From Rhodospirillaceae bacterium (GTDB lineage: Bacteria > Pseudomonadota > Alphaproteobacteria > Rhodospirillales > Rhodospirillaceae): DNA of 64,000 bases. Below, piece after piece: positions 27,730 through 37,656 of the stretch; within the stretch, counting starts at the first letter, position 1, and each line of letters begins with the position of its first letter. The notes beneath the pieces were generated by a model, which was not told the origin of the DNA, searched no databases, and worked only from the letters and a program-made list of their open reading frames with translations. The position numbers and the translations under genes were made by a program. The stretch lies in the NCBI GenBank assembly GCA_947476925.1, contig CANJSF010000001.1, positions 1 through 64,000 of the forward strand, in the 5' to 3' direction.

Positions 27730-28491
27730 CTAGACGATGCGATCGAAAAAGCGGCTAAAGCGCATGGCAAATGGCCACTGCCAAATTTCCCAAATTGCCG
27801 CTGTGCCGTCGGTGGAGAAAAACAAAATCTCTGCGCGGCCCACGAGATTTTCATCGGGGACAAAACCCACATCGGCGCGGCTATCGAGCGAATTGTCGCG
27901 ATTATCGCCCATCATGAAGTAATGACCCGGGGGCACGGTGAACTCGCGCGTGTTGTCGTAGCTTTTGCTGTCACCCTCTTCGAGGATCAGGTGCTGCTTA
28001 CCACCGGGAAGTGTTTCCTTGTACTGGGTGGTTCGGCGCACGCTGCCAAAGCGATCTGTGTAAACAAAGTCGTCCACCCGATCACGTTGAACAATTTCTC
28101 CATTGATGAAAAGGCGACCATCTTTCACTTGCACGGTATCACCCGGCAAACCAATCAGGCGCTTGATGTAATCGGTTTTATTGTCACGCGGCAGTTTGAA
28201 CACAATCACGTCGCCTCGCTTGGGCGTGCTGGACAAAATGCGCCCGGACATCGGCACGATACTGAAGGGGAACGAGTGGCGGCTGTAACCGTAGGAGTAT
28301 TTGGACACAAACAGGTAGTCGCCTTCCAGCAAAGTCGGGATCATCGAGCCTGACGGGATGTTGAATGGCTCGAAGGCCAGCGAGCGAATGACAATGGCGA
28401 TCAGCATCGCATAGACGAACGTTTGGACGGTCTCCAAAAAGCCGTCCTGTTTTTTCGGAACTGCTTTGCCGCTAATCGTTGTTTGGGCCAT
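27730..28491 (-). CDS. lepB: Signal peptidase I
   Basis: 253 residues; inner-membrane protease that removes Sec and Tat signal peptides. N-terminal hydrophobic segment (TFVYAMLIAIVIRSLAF) directly before the catalytic serine box FNIPSGSMIPTLLEGD. The catalytic lysine lies in DYIKRLIGLPGDTVQV and the GDNRDNSLDSR box follows. The frame extends to 28581, but ATG 28491 (MAQTTIS) gives the usual start. 138 bp separate it from acpS upstream, with a small dyad CCACAG...CTGTGG in that gap. Confidence 0.96.
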   Translation of the reverse strand: MAQTTISGKAVPKKQDGFLETVQTFVYAMLIAIVIRSLAFEPFNIPSGSMIPTLLEGDYLFVSKYSYGYSRHSFPFSIVPMSGRILSSTPKRGDVIVFKLPRDNKTDYIKRLIGLPGDTVQVKDGRLFINGEIVQRDRVDDFVYTDRFGSVRRTTQYKETLPGGKQHLILEEGDSKSYDNTREFTVPPGHYFMMGDNRDNSLDSRADVGFVPDENLVGRAEILFFSTDGTAAIWEIWQWPFAMRFSRFFDRIV

Positions 28492-28629
28492 GAATGACTG
28501 AAATATCAATGGGTTAATGGGTGGCCACAGTTCGCATCTGGGCTGTGGATCAGATAAGCCCGGGGTTGGCCCCAAAGTCAAGGAGGGCTCGGATGAAGAC
28601 GTTGTGAGACTATTGCCTAGAACAATGCC

Positions 28630-29043
28630 TTAAGCCTTTGGCACTGCTGTAATAATCACCATCGCTTCAGCCATGGGGTACTCATCGGTGATTGTCAGAT
28701 CGATGCGCGCGGCCATGCCTGGCGGCGTCATGGCTTTCAGGCGCTCGGCGGCTCCGCCGGTCATGACGATGGTGGGCTGGCCCGAAGGCAAATTCACAAC
28801 ACCCAAATCTTTCCAGTACACGCCCGCACGAAACCCGGTGCCTAAGGCTTTGGAGGCGGCTTCTTTGGCAGCGTATCGCTTCGCATAGGTTGCCGCATAG
28901 CCGTCGCCCGCGCCTTTGCGGCGCTCTGCTTTACGTTGTTCAACTTCAGTATAGATGCGTTGAATAAATCGGTCGCCAAATCGGGCCAGCGTTTTTTCAA
29001 TTCGTCGGATGTCGATGAGGTCGTTGCCAATTCCAAGAATCAT
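28630..29043 (-). CDS. acpS: Holo-[acyl-carrier-protein] synthase
   Basis: 137 residues; transfers 4'-phosphopantetheine from CoA to ACP. N-terminal [16 protein letters not shown] holds the Mg-binding aspartate, and [16 protein letters not shown] carries the second metal-ligand glutamate. The ATG at 29043 overlaps the pdxJ stop by 4 bp, the frequent pdxJ-acpS coupling. Confidence 0.97.
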   Translation of the reverse strand: MILGIGNDLIDIRRIEKTLARFGDRFIQRIYTEVEQRKAERRKGAGDGYAATYAKRYAAKEAASKALGTGFRAGVYWKDLGVVNLPSGQPTIVMTGGAAERLKAMTPPGMAARIDLTITDEYPMAEAMVIITAVPKA

Positions 29044-29783
29044 TTTCGCGCCACGTCCATGGCGGCCCGCATACGCACGATAGCAGGCCCGAAGCCAACA
29101 AAGATGGCCTCGCCCACAAGAAAATGCCCGATGTTAAGCTCGGCCAATGTTGGAATGGCCGCAACCGGCCCGACAGTGTCGAAACCGAGGCCATGCCCGG
29201 CATGGCACTCCAGTCCAATTTTTGCCGCATGCGCCGCCGCAATTTTCAGCCGCTCGAGTTGTTTATCGCGCTCTGGTCCAATCGGCACTTCGCAATAACG
29301 ACCGGTGTGCAACTCTACAACCGGTGCGCCCAATTGGCGCGATGCTTCGAGTTGTCTGATCTCTGCTTCGATAAACATCGATACCCTGATGCCGGCATCC
29401 ACTAGCGCGCGCACATAGGGGGCCAAAGTATTGTGCTGCCCTGCCACATCCAAGCCGCCTTCGGTGGTGCGCTCTTCGCGTTTCTCTGGCACCAAACACA
29501 CCGCATGGGGCTTATGTTTCAGCGCGATTTTTAGCATTTCCTGCGTGGCGGCCATTTCGAGGTTCAGCGGAATATTCAGCTGCGAGCGCAGCCGCTCGAT
29601 GTCGCCATCTGAAATGTGGCGGCGATCTTCGCGCAAGTGCGCGGTAATGCCGTCGGCCCCGGCTTCTGCGGCGATTAACGCGGCGCGCACCGGATCGGGG
29701 TGAATGCCCCCGCGCGCATTGCGAACTGTGGCAACGTGATCAACATTCACACCTAATCGTAAGACGTTTGATACTGCCGCCAT
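29040..29783 (-). CDS. pdxJ: Pyridoxine 5'-phosphate synthase
   Basis: 247 residues; closes the ring of vitamin B6 in the DXP-dependent route. Motifs: [17 protein letters not shown] at the N-terminus, [32 protein letters not shown], and [11 protein letters not shown] 29783. First gene of a minus-strand run continuing through acpS, lepB, rnc, era, the 55-residue gene and recO. Confidence 0.98.
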   Translation of the reverse strand: MAAVSNVLRLGVNVDHVATVRNARGGIHPDPVRAALIAAEAGADGITAHLREDRRHISDGDIERLRSQLNIPLNLEMAATQEMLKIALKHKPHAVCLVPEKREERTTEGGLDVAGQHNTLAPYVRALVDAGIRVSMFIEAEIRQLEASRQLGAPVVELHTGRYCEVPIGPERDKQLERLKIAAAHAAKIGLECHAGHGLGFDTVGPVAAIPTLAELNIGHFLVGEAIFVGFGPAIVRMRAAMDVARK

Positions 29784-29804
29784 CTCGAATCTCAGCTTTC
29801 GGGC

Positions 29805-30386
29805 TTATGCTTGTTCCGCGCGCTTGGCCATTTTCTGCGCCCGGCGCTCCTGCAGCCTACGTAAAACTGGCTCTAGCGCAAAGTAAGATCCAAAGCCAAC
29901 CACAACAGCAACGGGTAAACTGCCCACCATCATGGGCCAGAAAATGGGCGTAACTTTTGTGATGAACAGGCCGAGATCCACCTGAACAACGGCCTGCGAT
30001 AGGCCAACAAACATATCGATGAAATCCGACACGCCCGCGTGACCATATTCATCCCAACCCAGAATGACAGCCCCTGTATAATAGGTTGAGAACCAGACGG
30101 GAGGTGCAGTCCACGGGTTAATGACAAGCGTGCCAATCACCGAGGCGATTAAACTACCCCGCATGCTATACGCTAATGCCATGGCGACAAGCGTATGCGT
30201 ACCAACGGCTGGTGTCATCGAGGCGGCCAATCCGCATGCGAAGCCCGCTGCAATACTGGACGGCGTGCCGGGAATACGCTTTAGCCGGTGCCAGTAATAG
30301 GTAACCGTGCGACCCCACCCAATGCGGGGCCACATGAAATCGCGGATGCGAACAGGCCAAGAGAGTTGGTCGCGACGACGAAACAT
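29805..30386 (-). CDS. DUF2062 membrane protein
   Basis: 193 residues from ATG 30386 (the frame reaches a TTG at 30392). Short basic N-terminus, then about three hydrophobic stretches: PSSIAAGFACGLAASMTPAV, GSLIASVIGTLVINPWTAPP, and FWPMMVGSLPVAVVVGFGSY, followed by a basic C-terminal tail (RRLQERRAQKMAKRAEQA). The G-x-A-x-G-x-x-x-S-x-x-P and NPWTAPP motifs are typical of DUF2062. Function unknown; some members are fused to glycosyltransferases. Ends 21 bp before pdxJ, so it may lead the operon. Confidence 0.85.
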   Translation of the reverse strand: MFRRRDQLSWPVRIRDFMWPRIGWGRTVTYYWHRLKRIPGTPSSIAAGFACGLAASMTPAVGTHTLVAMALAYSMRGSLIASVIGTLVINPWTAPPVWFSTYYTGAVILGWDEYGHAGVSDFIDMFVGLSQAVVQVDLGLFITKVTPIFWPMMVGSLPVAVVVGFGSYFALEPVLRRLQERRAQKMAKRAEQA

Positions 30387-30524
30387 GGCCAACAGGTGGG
30401 GTATTTCTAAGCCTCGGGCAAGGCTTAATTTTTCACGAGGCGGGCATGTCGTATTTTTTGCCGACAGCGGCTCAACCTTTGCTTAGAATGGACCCTTCGC
30501 GACGGGTTTGGGGAGTTTGCCGAG

Positions 30525-31514
30525 ATGAAAATTATTACCGCATTGGTCGTTTTAGCGTTAGCCGGCGTCGGCCTGTATGCCGCGGCGCTGGAATACGGAT
30601 ATTTCGAGATTCCGCTGAAAGACCTGGAAGCCAAGTTCGCCAAGCCATCGTCAAAGTTCATGGATATCGATGGCGTACGCGTGCATTACATGGACGAAGG
30701 CCAAGGCGACGCACTCGTGCTGATTCATGCGAGCTACATGAACTTGCAGGTCTTCGACAGCATGGCCAAAGCGCTGAGTGCAAAATATCGCGTCGTGCGG
30801 TTCGATGTGCCAACGGCGGGGCTGACAGGGCCCGATCCCAAACAGCGCTATTCCATCGAACTGAACATGCAAATTCTGGATACGCTGACGACCAATTTAG
30901 GGATCGAGAAATTCGCGCTCCTCGGCACATCGTCGGGCGGGCCCGTCGCGTTTCGCTATGCGGCCGACAAGCCCGAGCGCGTGACACGCTTGATTCTCAT
31001 CAACTCGGCCGGCATGCCGCGTACAGCCGTGACAAACCCCAACCGCGCCCGTGGGACCACGATTGATCAATGGGTGGCGGCGCGTTACCGCTCGGAAAGT
31101 TACTGGGTGAAGAATCTCAGCACCAATATCCCCACCATGGCGCCACCTGCTTGGCTCGTGGAGATGTGTCACGACATGGGGCGTCGCCAAGGCGGGCGCG
31201 TTGAAGGCGCATTCTTCATGAAGAACTTCAAGACCGGCGACCCAGAGGCAACGCTCGGCCGTGTCAAAACCCCCACCATGATTTTGTGGGGCATGGAAAA
31301 CCCAACCGTCATGCATCTCGAAGCCAATGTCATGTCGCTGTGGCTGACCAATGCGCCAAGTATGGTGAAGAAGTACCCGAAGGTCGGGCACTACTTGTAC
31401 TTGGAAATCCCGCAAGAGGTTGAAGCCGATATTGCAGCGTTCTTGGCCGGCGAAAAGGATAGCGAGCTACGCCAAACGCAGCGCGTCGCTGTCGCAGCTT
31501 TACCCAAAAGCTAA
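30525..31514 (+). CDS. Membrane-anchored alpha/beta hydrolase
   Basis: 329 residues. One N-terminal hydrophobic helix (ITALVVLALAGVGLYAAAL), then an alpha/beta-hydrolase fold. The nucleophile elbow is GTSSGGPVAF (Ser in G-x-S-x-G), the oxyanion strand reads LIHASYMN instead of the usual HG, the acid is probably in TPTMILWGMENPTV, and the histidine in KVGHYLYLEIP. GGGGAG lies upstream of ATG 30525. Resembles haloalkane dehalogenase/epoxide hydrolase-type esterases, but the substrate is unknown. It stands alone, divergent from DUF2062, with a small lipoprotein gene 60 bp downstream. Confidence 0.85.
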   Translation: MKIITALVVLALAGVGLYAAALEYGYFEIPLKDLEAKFAKPSSKFMDIDGVRVHYMDEGQGDALVLIHASYMNLQVFDSMAKALSAKYRVVRFDVPTAGLTGPDPKQRYSIELNMQILDTLTTNLGIEKFALLGTSSGGPVAFRYAADKPERVTRLILINSAGMPRTAVTNPNRARGTTIDQWVAARYRSESYWVKNLSTNIPTMAPPAWLVEMCHDMGRRQGGRVEGAFFMKNFKTGDPEATLGRVKTPTMILWGMENPTVMHLEANVMSLWLTNAPSMVKKYPKVGHYLYLEIPQEVEADIAAFLAGEKDSELRQTQRVAVAALPKS

Positions 31515-31574
31515 TTGCCACAGTTCAGCCAGATTCTTTGCTCAATCTGACCGGATTGATCTGGGAGATTGCGA

Positions 31575-31772
31575 ATGAAGTTTTTGGCTTTGGCGATTCT
31601 CGTGATGGGGCTTTCGGGGTGTGCGTCCGACGATGGACCAAGCATTCTGAAATCGAGTCTTTGCGGCGCTCGCGAAAGTGCCTGCAAACAGCGCTGCGCG
31701 CCAATGTCTGCCAAAGAATCTTTCGCCTGCCGTCAATCCTGCGAGGACAGCGCGAAAGATAAATGCAGTTGA
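31575..31772 (+). CDS. Tiny six-cysteine lipoprotein with twin CX3C motif
   Basis: 65 residues from ATG 31575, with GGGAG eight bases upstream (a TTG at 31569 is in frame). Signal peptide MKFLALAILVMGLSGC ends in a lipobox (LSGC), so the mature protein is a 50-residue lipoprotein with lipid on Cys16. The rest holds cysteines at 30, 37, 41, 52, 56 and 64: C-x6-CX3C-x10-CX3C-x7-C. This symmetric spacing would suit a helical hairpin closed by nested disulfides. Family not recognised. It converges on rsh with 13 bp between stops. The clear signal and ribosome site support it as a gene despite its size. Confidence 0.7.
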   Translation: MKFLALAILVMGLSGCASDDGPSILKSSLCGARESACKQRCAPMSAKESFACRQSCEDSAKDKCS

Positions 31773-31785
31773 GCGCCTGCGGGGG

Positions 31786-33945
<2,160 letters not shown>

Positions 33946-34000
33946 GACGGCCAACCTTTGCCGTCACAGCAAACCGCTGAAGTTTTAGAGGTTAAGTCGC

Positions 34001-34022
34001 GGGTGCGCGCATGGGCGCACCC
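34001..34022 (-). other. Hairpin in the rpoZ-rsh gap
   Basis: Perfect 8-bp stem GGGTGCGC (34001-34008) / GCGCACCC (34015-34022) with a six-base loop, 32 bp past the rpoZ stop and 56 bp before rsh. No T-run follows on the minus strand. It may reduce read-through, serve as an RNA processing site or protect an mRNA end. Confidence 0.4.
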
Positions 34023-34053
34023 TTTCGCAAAAACGAAAGACGGCGCGTCGGTG

Positions 34054-34494
34054 TTAGTCGTTCCGGCCGGTATCGCCTGCGTCCCCATAATTCACACTGG
34101 GATGATCTGATGTCGAACGAGGAACGCCATCTTCTTCCTCGTCATCTAATTCTTCCACGCTCATGCCGGTTCCCGCGACCATTTGCTCGCCCACTTGGCC
34201 AGCAATAGCTGCGAATTCCGGATTGGCGGCCATCGCGTCGAAGCCGTCTTCCTCGGGCTCGTCCACTTCCACATGCTTTTGCAAACCTTGGATGATGGCT
34301 TCGTAAAGATCGGCCGGGATGGCTTTGGTGTCGGCGATTTCGCGCAGCGCCACCACTGGGTTCTTGTCGTGATCGCGCGCCACGCGCGGTTCACCGCCCG
34401 AAGAAATTTCGCGCGAACGCTGAGCGGCCACCATCACCAGTTCAAACCGGTTGGGCACTTTCTCAACGCAATCTTCGACGGTAACGCGAGCCAT
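34054..34494 (-). CDS. rpoZ: RNA polymerase omega subunit
   Basis: 146 residues; small subunit that latches the beta-prime chain, and in proteobacteria forms part of a ppGpp-binding site. Family core [20 protein letters not shown] and AAQRSREIS at the N-terminus. The C-terminal half is an acidic extension ([27 protein letters not shown]) longer than in E. coli (91 residues) but common in alphaproteobacteria. Directly upstream of rsh. About 160 bp, including a short hairpin CCCTGG/CCAGGG at 34601-34616, separate it from folK. Confidence 0.96.
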   Translation of the reverse strand: MARVTVEDCVEKVPNRFELVMVAAQRSREISSGGEPRVARDHDKNPVVALREIADTKAIPADLYEAIIQGLQKHVEVDEPEEDGFDAMAANPEFAAIAGQVGEQMVAGTGMSVEELDDEEEDGVPRSTSDHPSVNYGDAGDTGRND

Positions 34495-34655
34495 GGCTGT
34501 TTCCTTGCTTCGTCGTGGTTACACAGTGCTCGGCTTTTGGTTTGGGGTCAATCAATCCCCGACCTAACCCCTTGAAAAGAGGCCCAAGCCTGCACCTTGC
34601 CCCTGGTCGCCCAGGGTCTAAAGGAGGCGCTTTGTAAACGGAACGCCCGCCAATC

Positions 34656-35162
34656 TCAAGCGTTCAAAGAAAGCGCCCGAATCCCTTGGTTTTCAAGCCC
34701 TTGGGGCAGTGCCCCGATCATCTCGGCGGGGGTTTGACCAGTCAGGGCGTGCGCCCAGTCGGGGGCCACGTCCTTCAAAGGCAGCAGCACAAATGCCCGT
34801 TCGTGCAAACGGGGATGGGGCAAAATCAACGGCCCCTGCCCTAAAACGTGCGACCCATAGGCTAGCAAGTCGAGGTCGAGCGTGCGGGCGGCATTGGGCG
34901 TGCCACGTTCACGTTCGTAATCTTTCTCGATGACATGCAGCAACCCTAGCAAGTTGTGCGGCGATAGCTGCGTCTCCACGCGCACAACGCCGTTCACGTA
35001 CCAAGGTTGATCGGACGCGGGCACCGGAGCGGTTTCGTACCACGTTGAAATTGCCCGAATGGCAATGCCACGCGCCGCCATCTCGCGCACGGCGGCTTGG
35101 CACGTGGCTAAAGGAGCGCCCGCGCGTGAGGGCAAGTTCGATCCAACGGCAACGAGAATCAT
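34656..35162 (-). CDS. folK: 2-amino-4-hydroxy-6-hydroxymethyldihydropteridine pyrophosphokinase
   Basis: 168 residues; transfers pyrophosphate from ATP to the pterin in folate synthesis. Motifs: VAVGSNLPSR at the start, YVNGVVRVETQLSPHNLLGL, the catalytic ERERGTPNAARTLDLDLLAYG (family R-x-x-R-x-x-R/D-L-D-L-D-L pattern) and LILPHPRLHERAFVLLPL. Divergent from the NYN gene at 35262; its start region holds their shared upstream space of ~100 bp. Confidence 0.96.
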   Translation of the reverse strand: MILVAVGSNLPSRAGAPLATCQAAVREMAARGIAIRAISTWYETAPVPASDQPWYVNGVVRVETQLSPHNLLGLLHVIEKDYERERGTPNAARTLDLDLLAYGSHVLGQGPLILPHPRLHERAFVLLPLKDVAPDWAHALTGQTPAEMIGALPQGLENQGIRALSLNA

Positions 35163-35261
35163 CGCAATGTTCGCTTCCCTGTTGCTTGCACGCCCCGCCC
35201 CAAACCTTTAATTTCTGCGCATTGAAGTTTGTTGATCATATTTGATTTATAGGAGCTGCGC

Positions 35262-35828
35262 ATGATCTTCTATCCCGAAGAACGTCTGGCCATGTTCATT
35301 GACGGCCCTAACTTGTTCGGTGCCGCCCGCTCGCTGGGTTTTGACATCGACTACCGCCGCATGCTGCAAATGTTCGCCGCCAAAGGCCGCTTGCTGCGCG
35401 CGTTTTATTACACCGCGCTCATGGAAAACGAAGAATACTCGCCGCTGCGCCCGCTGGTCGATTGGCTCGACTACAACGGCTACATCATGGTGACCAAGCC
35501 GGTGAAGGAATTCACCGACGCGCAAGGCCGTCGGCGCATCAAAGGTAACATGGACATCGAACTTGCGATCGACATGTTGGAAATGGCCAACCATGTGGAA
35601 CACATCGTGCTGTTCTCGGGCGATGGCGATTTCCGCCGCTTGGTTGAAGCGGTGCAAAAGCGCGGTGTGCGCGTGTCGGTGGTGTCCTCGATCCGCACGT
35701 CACCGCCAATGATAGCCGACGAATTACGCCGCCAAGCCGACAACTTTATCGAGCTAGCCGATTTAAAAGATGTGCTGGCCCGGCCCGACCGCCCCGCTTC
35801 CGCCACGCCGCCCGACCGTGGCGCATGA
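35262..35828 (+). CDS. NYN-domain (LabA/DUF88-like) putative ribonuclease
   Basis: 188 residues. The NYN/PIN-like fold is visible in order: MFIDGPNLFGAARSLGFDID with the first catalytic aspartate, an inserted helix, KGNMDIELAIDMLEMA with further acidic residues, and IVLFSGDGDFRRLVEAVQKR with the last pair, then VRVSVVSSIRTSPPM. These four acidic positions form a metal-dependent nuclease site in the family. A strong AGGAG (35251-35255) precedes the ATG by 6 bases. It overlaps the following uracil-DNA glycosylase gene by 4 bp, so the products are made together. Target RNA unknown. Confidence 0.9.
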   Translation: MIFYPEERLAMFIDGPNLFGAARSLGFDIDYRRMLQMFAAKGRLLRAFYYTALMENEEYSPLRPLVDWLDYNGYIMVTKPVKEFTDAQGRRRIKGNMDIELAIDMLEMANHVEHIVLFSGDGDFRRLVEAVQKRGVRVSVVSSIRTSPPMIADELRRQADNFIELADLKDVLARPDRPASATPPDRGA

Positions 35829-36466
35829 GCGCTGGTCTGAAAGGCCCGGCGAAGAACTGCGCGCTGTGCCCGCGACTGGTCTCTTTTCGCGACAAGAACG
35901 CCGACACCTACCCCGATTTTTTTAACGGCGCAGTGCCCGCGTTTGGCGCAGCCGATGCCTGGCTGCTGATTGTCGGCCTGGCCCCGGGATTGAAGGGGGC
36001 TAACCGCACAGGCCGCCCCTTCACCGGCGATTATGCGGGCGAGTTGCTGTACCCGACATTGCTAAAAACGGGCTTGGCCAAAGGCAGCTATAAAGCCGCA
36101 CCCGATGACGGCGTGGTGCTCAAGGGCTGCCGCATCACCAACGCGGTGCGCTGCGTGCCGCCGGAAAACAAGCCCACGCCGCTAGAACAGAAAACTTGCC
36201 GCGATTTTTTGGTTGCGGAGATGAAAGCAATGTCCAAGTTGAAGGCGATTTTGTCGCTGGGGCAGATTTCTCACAATGCGGTTTTGTCGACGTTAGGGGT
36301 GCGCAAAGTCTCATTCCCCTTCAAGCACGGCGCACTGCACCAGTTGCCAAATGGCATAACGCTGGCCGACAGTTACCATTGCTCGCGTTACAATGTGAAC
36401 ACCCGCGTGCTCACCCCGGAGATGTTCGAGACCGTTGTGGCCAATGTAAAAGCTTTGGCGACTTAA
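35825..36466 (+). CDS. Family 5-type uracil-DNA glycosylase (UdgB)
   Basis: 213 residues; iron-sulfur DNA repair enzyme removing uracil and related deaminated bases. Motif A is GLAPGLKGANRTGRPFTGDY, with no polar base-activating Asp or Asn, which marks family 5. Motif B is HCSRYNVN. Likely 4Fe-4S ligands are NCALCPRL near the N-terminus and two later cysteines in NAVRCVPPENKP and KTCRDFLVAE. Starts in the ATGA overlap with the NYN gene; the HTH gene starts one base after its stop. Confidence 0.92.
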   Translation: MSAGLKGPAKNCALCPRLVSFRDKNADTYPDFFNGAVPAFGAADAWLLIVGLAPGLKGANRTGRPFTGDYAGELLYPTLLKTGLAKGSYKAAPDDGVVLKGCRITNAVRCVPPENKPTPLEQKTCRDFLVAEMKAMSKLKAILSLGQISHNAVLSTLGVRKVSFPFKHGALHQLPNGITLADSYHCSRYNVNTRVLTPEMFETVVANVKALAT

Positions 36467-36727
36467 ATGCCGGCGAGTCAGAAAGCCAAAGCCGATCTCG
36501 GCATCTACTTCCGCACCCAAGGCCGCAAAGTACGCCCGGTGGATGTCGCCCGTATCCGCGCTATCACGGACCTTTCACAGCAGGCCTTCGCTAAAGCCTG
36601 CGGCATCAGTGTTCATACATTGCGAAACTGGGAGCAAGGCCGCCGCGCACCGCGCGGCCCTGCACGCGCGCTGTTACTCGCGATCGCCCGCGACCCCGTG
36701 GCGGTGATTAAGGCGCTGCGAGGTTAG
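36467..36727 (+). CDS. XRE-type helix-turn-helix protein
   Basis: 86 residues. A lambda-repressor-like DNA-binding fold occupies residues ~30-75: QQAFAKACGISVHTLRNWEQ with the GRRAPRGPAR follow-on typical of NadS/HigA-like antitoxins. Basic N-terminus (GRKVRPVDVARIRAI). ATG 36467 follows the udgB stop immediately, so translation is probably coupled. No toxin gene sits next to it, so it may be a stand-alone regulator, perhaps of this NYN-UdgB operon. Its stop overlaps the convergent esterase gene by 20 bp. Confidence 0.82.
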   Translation: MPASQKAKADLGIYFRTQGRKVRPVDVARIRAITDLSQQAFAKACGISVHTLRNWEQGRRAPRGPARALLLAIARDPVAVIKALRG

Positions 36728-37652
36728 CGCCGATATCATCGACCAACTGACGACCGGCATCCAGCACGCCGGCCATTTGGAAGAATCCGTGAATCATGCC
36801 GCGGTAAATTTGCGTTGTCACTTTGACGCCGGCCTGCGTCATGACCGCGGCTAGGCGCTGACCTTCGTCGAATAACGGATCAGCTTCGGCCAAAGCTATG
36901 AAGGTCGACGGAAAGTCGACAGCATAAGTCGCATAAACCGGCGACAACAATCCCGATCGACGATCCGTATCGGCTGGAACATAAGCGCGAAAATAGCGCT
37001 CCATATCAGCCCGCCAACTAGGGCGCGGCGCCCTTTCATCAATCGACGGATAGACGCGATCATCACACAAATCAGCATTTGGATAGATCAGAATCAATTT
37101 CGAAAATTTCAGTGTGCCGCGCCCGTGCGCCGAAAGGGCGACACCGACGGCGAGCGCGCCGCCTGAACTATCACCACCCACGGAAATACGCTTAGGATCG
37201 ATATGAAGTTCTGCTGCATGGGCATCTGTCCACGTTGCAGCGGCTACGCAATCTTCAAGGCCAATGGGGTACTGATGCTCTGGTGCCAATCGGTAATCGA
37301 CGGCAATGACAGTTTGCCGCGAGCGATTGGCTAAAGCGCGCAACGGCGCGGCGTGTGTTTCTAAGTCTCCGGAAACAAAACCGCCGCCGTGCAGGTAAAC
37401 GAAAGCGCCCTGCCCCTTGCAGCCCGTTGGTCGGTAAAGTCGAATCGGAATTGCGCCATTCGGCCCCGGAATGGTTTGGTCTTCGATATGCTCGACATCT
37501 TCCGGTGCCCCCGACAATGCCACAATGCCGCGATGCATTTTGCGCCCGGCCGCCGCCCATTCTGCGTCGTCCTTAAACGTTGGTGGCGGCGACGTGGCCG
37601 ACAGCGCCATGCGCTGCAGCAACGCTTTGGCTTGCGGGTCAAGCTCGACCAC
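36708..37652 (-). CDS. Hormone-sensitive-lipase-family esterase
   Basis: 314 residues from GTG 37652, 4 bp after the peptidase stop (the open frame reaches 37718 inside that gene). HSL-family alpha/beta hydrolase: oxyanion motif YLHGGGFVSGDLETHA, nucleophile GDSSGGALAVGVAL, acid in EADPLFDEGQRLA, and histidine in RGMIHGFFQM. Such enzymes hydrolyse short acyl esters in the cytoplasm. Its placement suggests co-expression with the secreted M28 peptidase; a functional link is not evident. Confidence 0.9.
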   Translation of the reverse strand: MVELDPQAKALLQRMALSATSPPPTFKDDAEWAAAGRKMHRGIVALSGAPEDVEHIEDQTIPGPNGAIPIRLYRPTGCKGQGAFVYLHGGGFVSGDLETHAAPLRALANRSRQTVIAVDYRLAPEHQYPIGLEDCVAAATWTDAHAAELHIDPKRISVGGDSSGGALAVGVALSAHGRGTLKFSKLILIYPNADLCDDRVYPSIDERAPRPSWRADMERYFRAYVPADTDRRSGLLSPVYATYAVDFPSTFIALAEADPLFDEGQRLAAVMTQAGVKVTTQIYRGMIHGFFQMAGVLDAGRQLVDDIGANLAAP

Positions 37653-37656
37653 TTGC

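Noticed and set aside
30446-31066. Plus-strand frame of 206 codons overlapping the alpha/beta hydrolase
   Set aside because: The arginine-rich translation in the wrong frame of a gene with a good nucleophile motif indicates a shadow frame.
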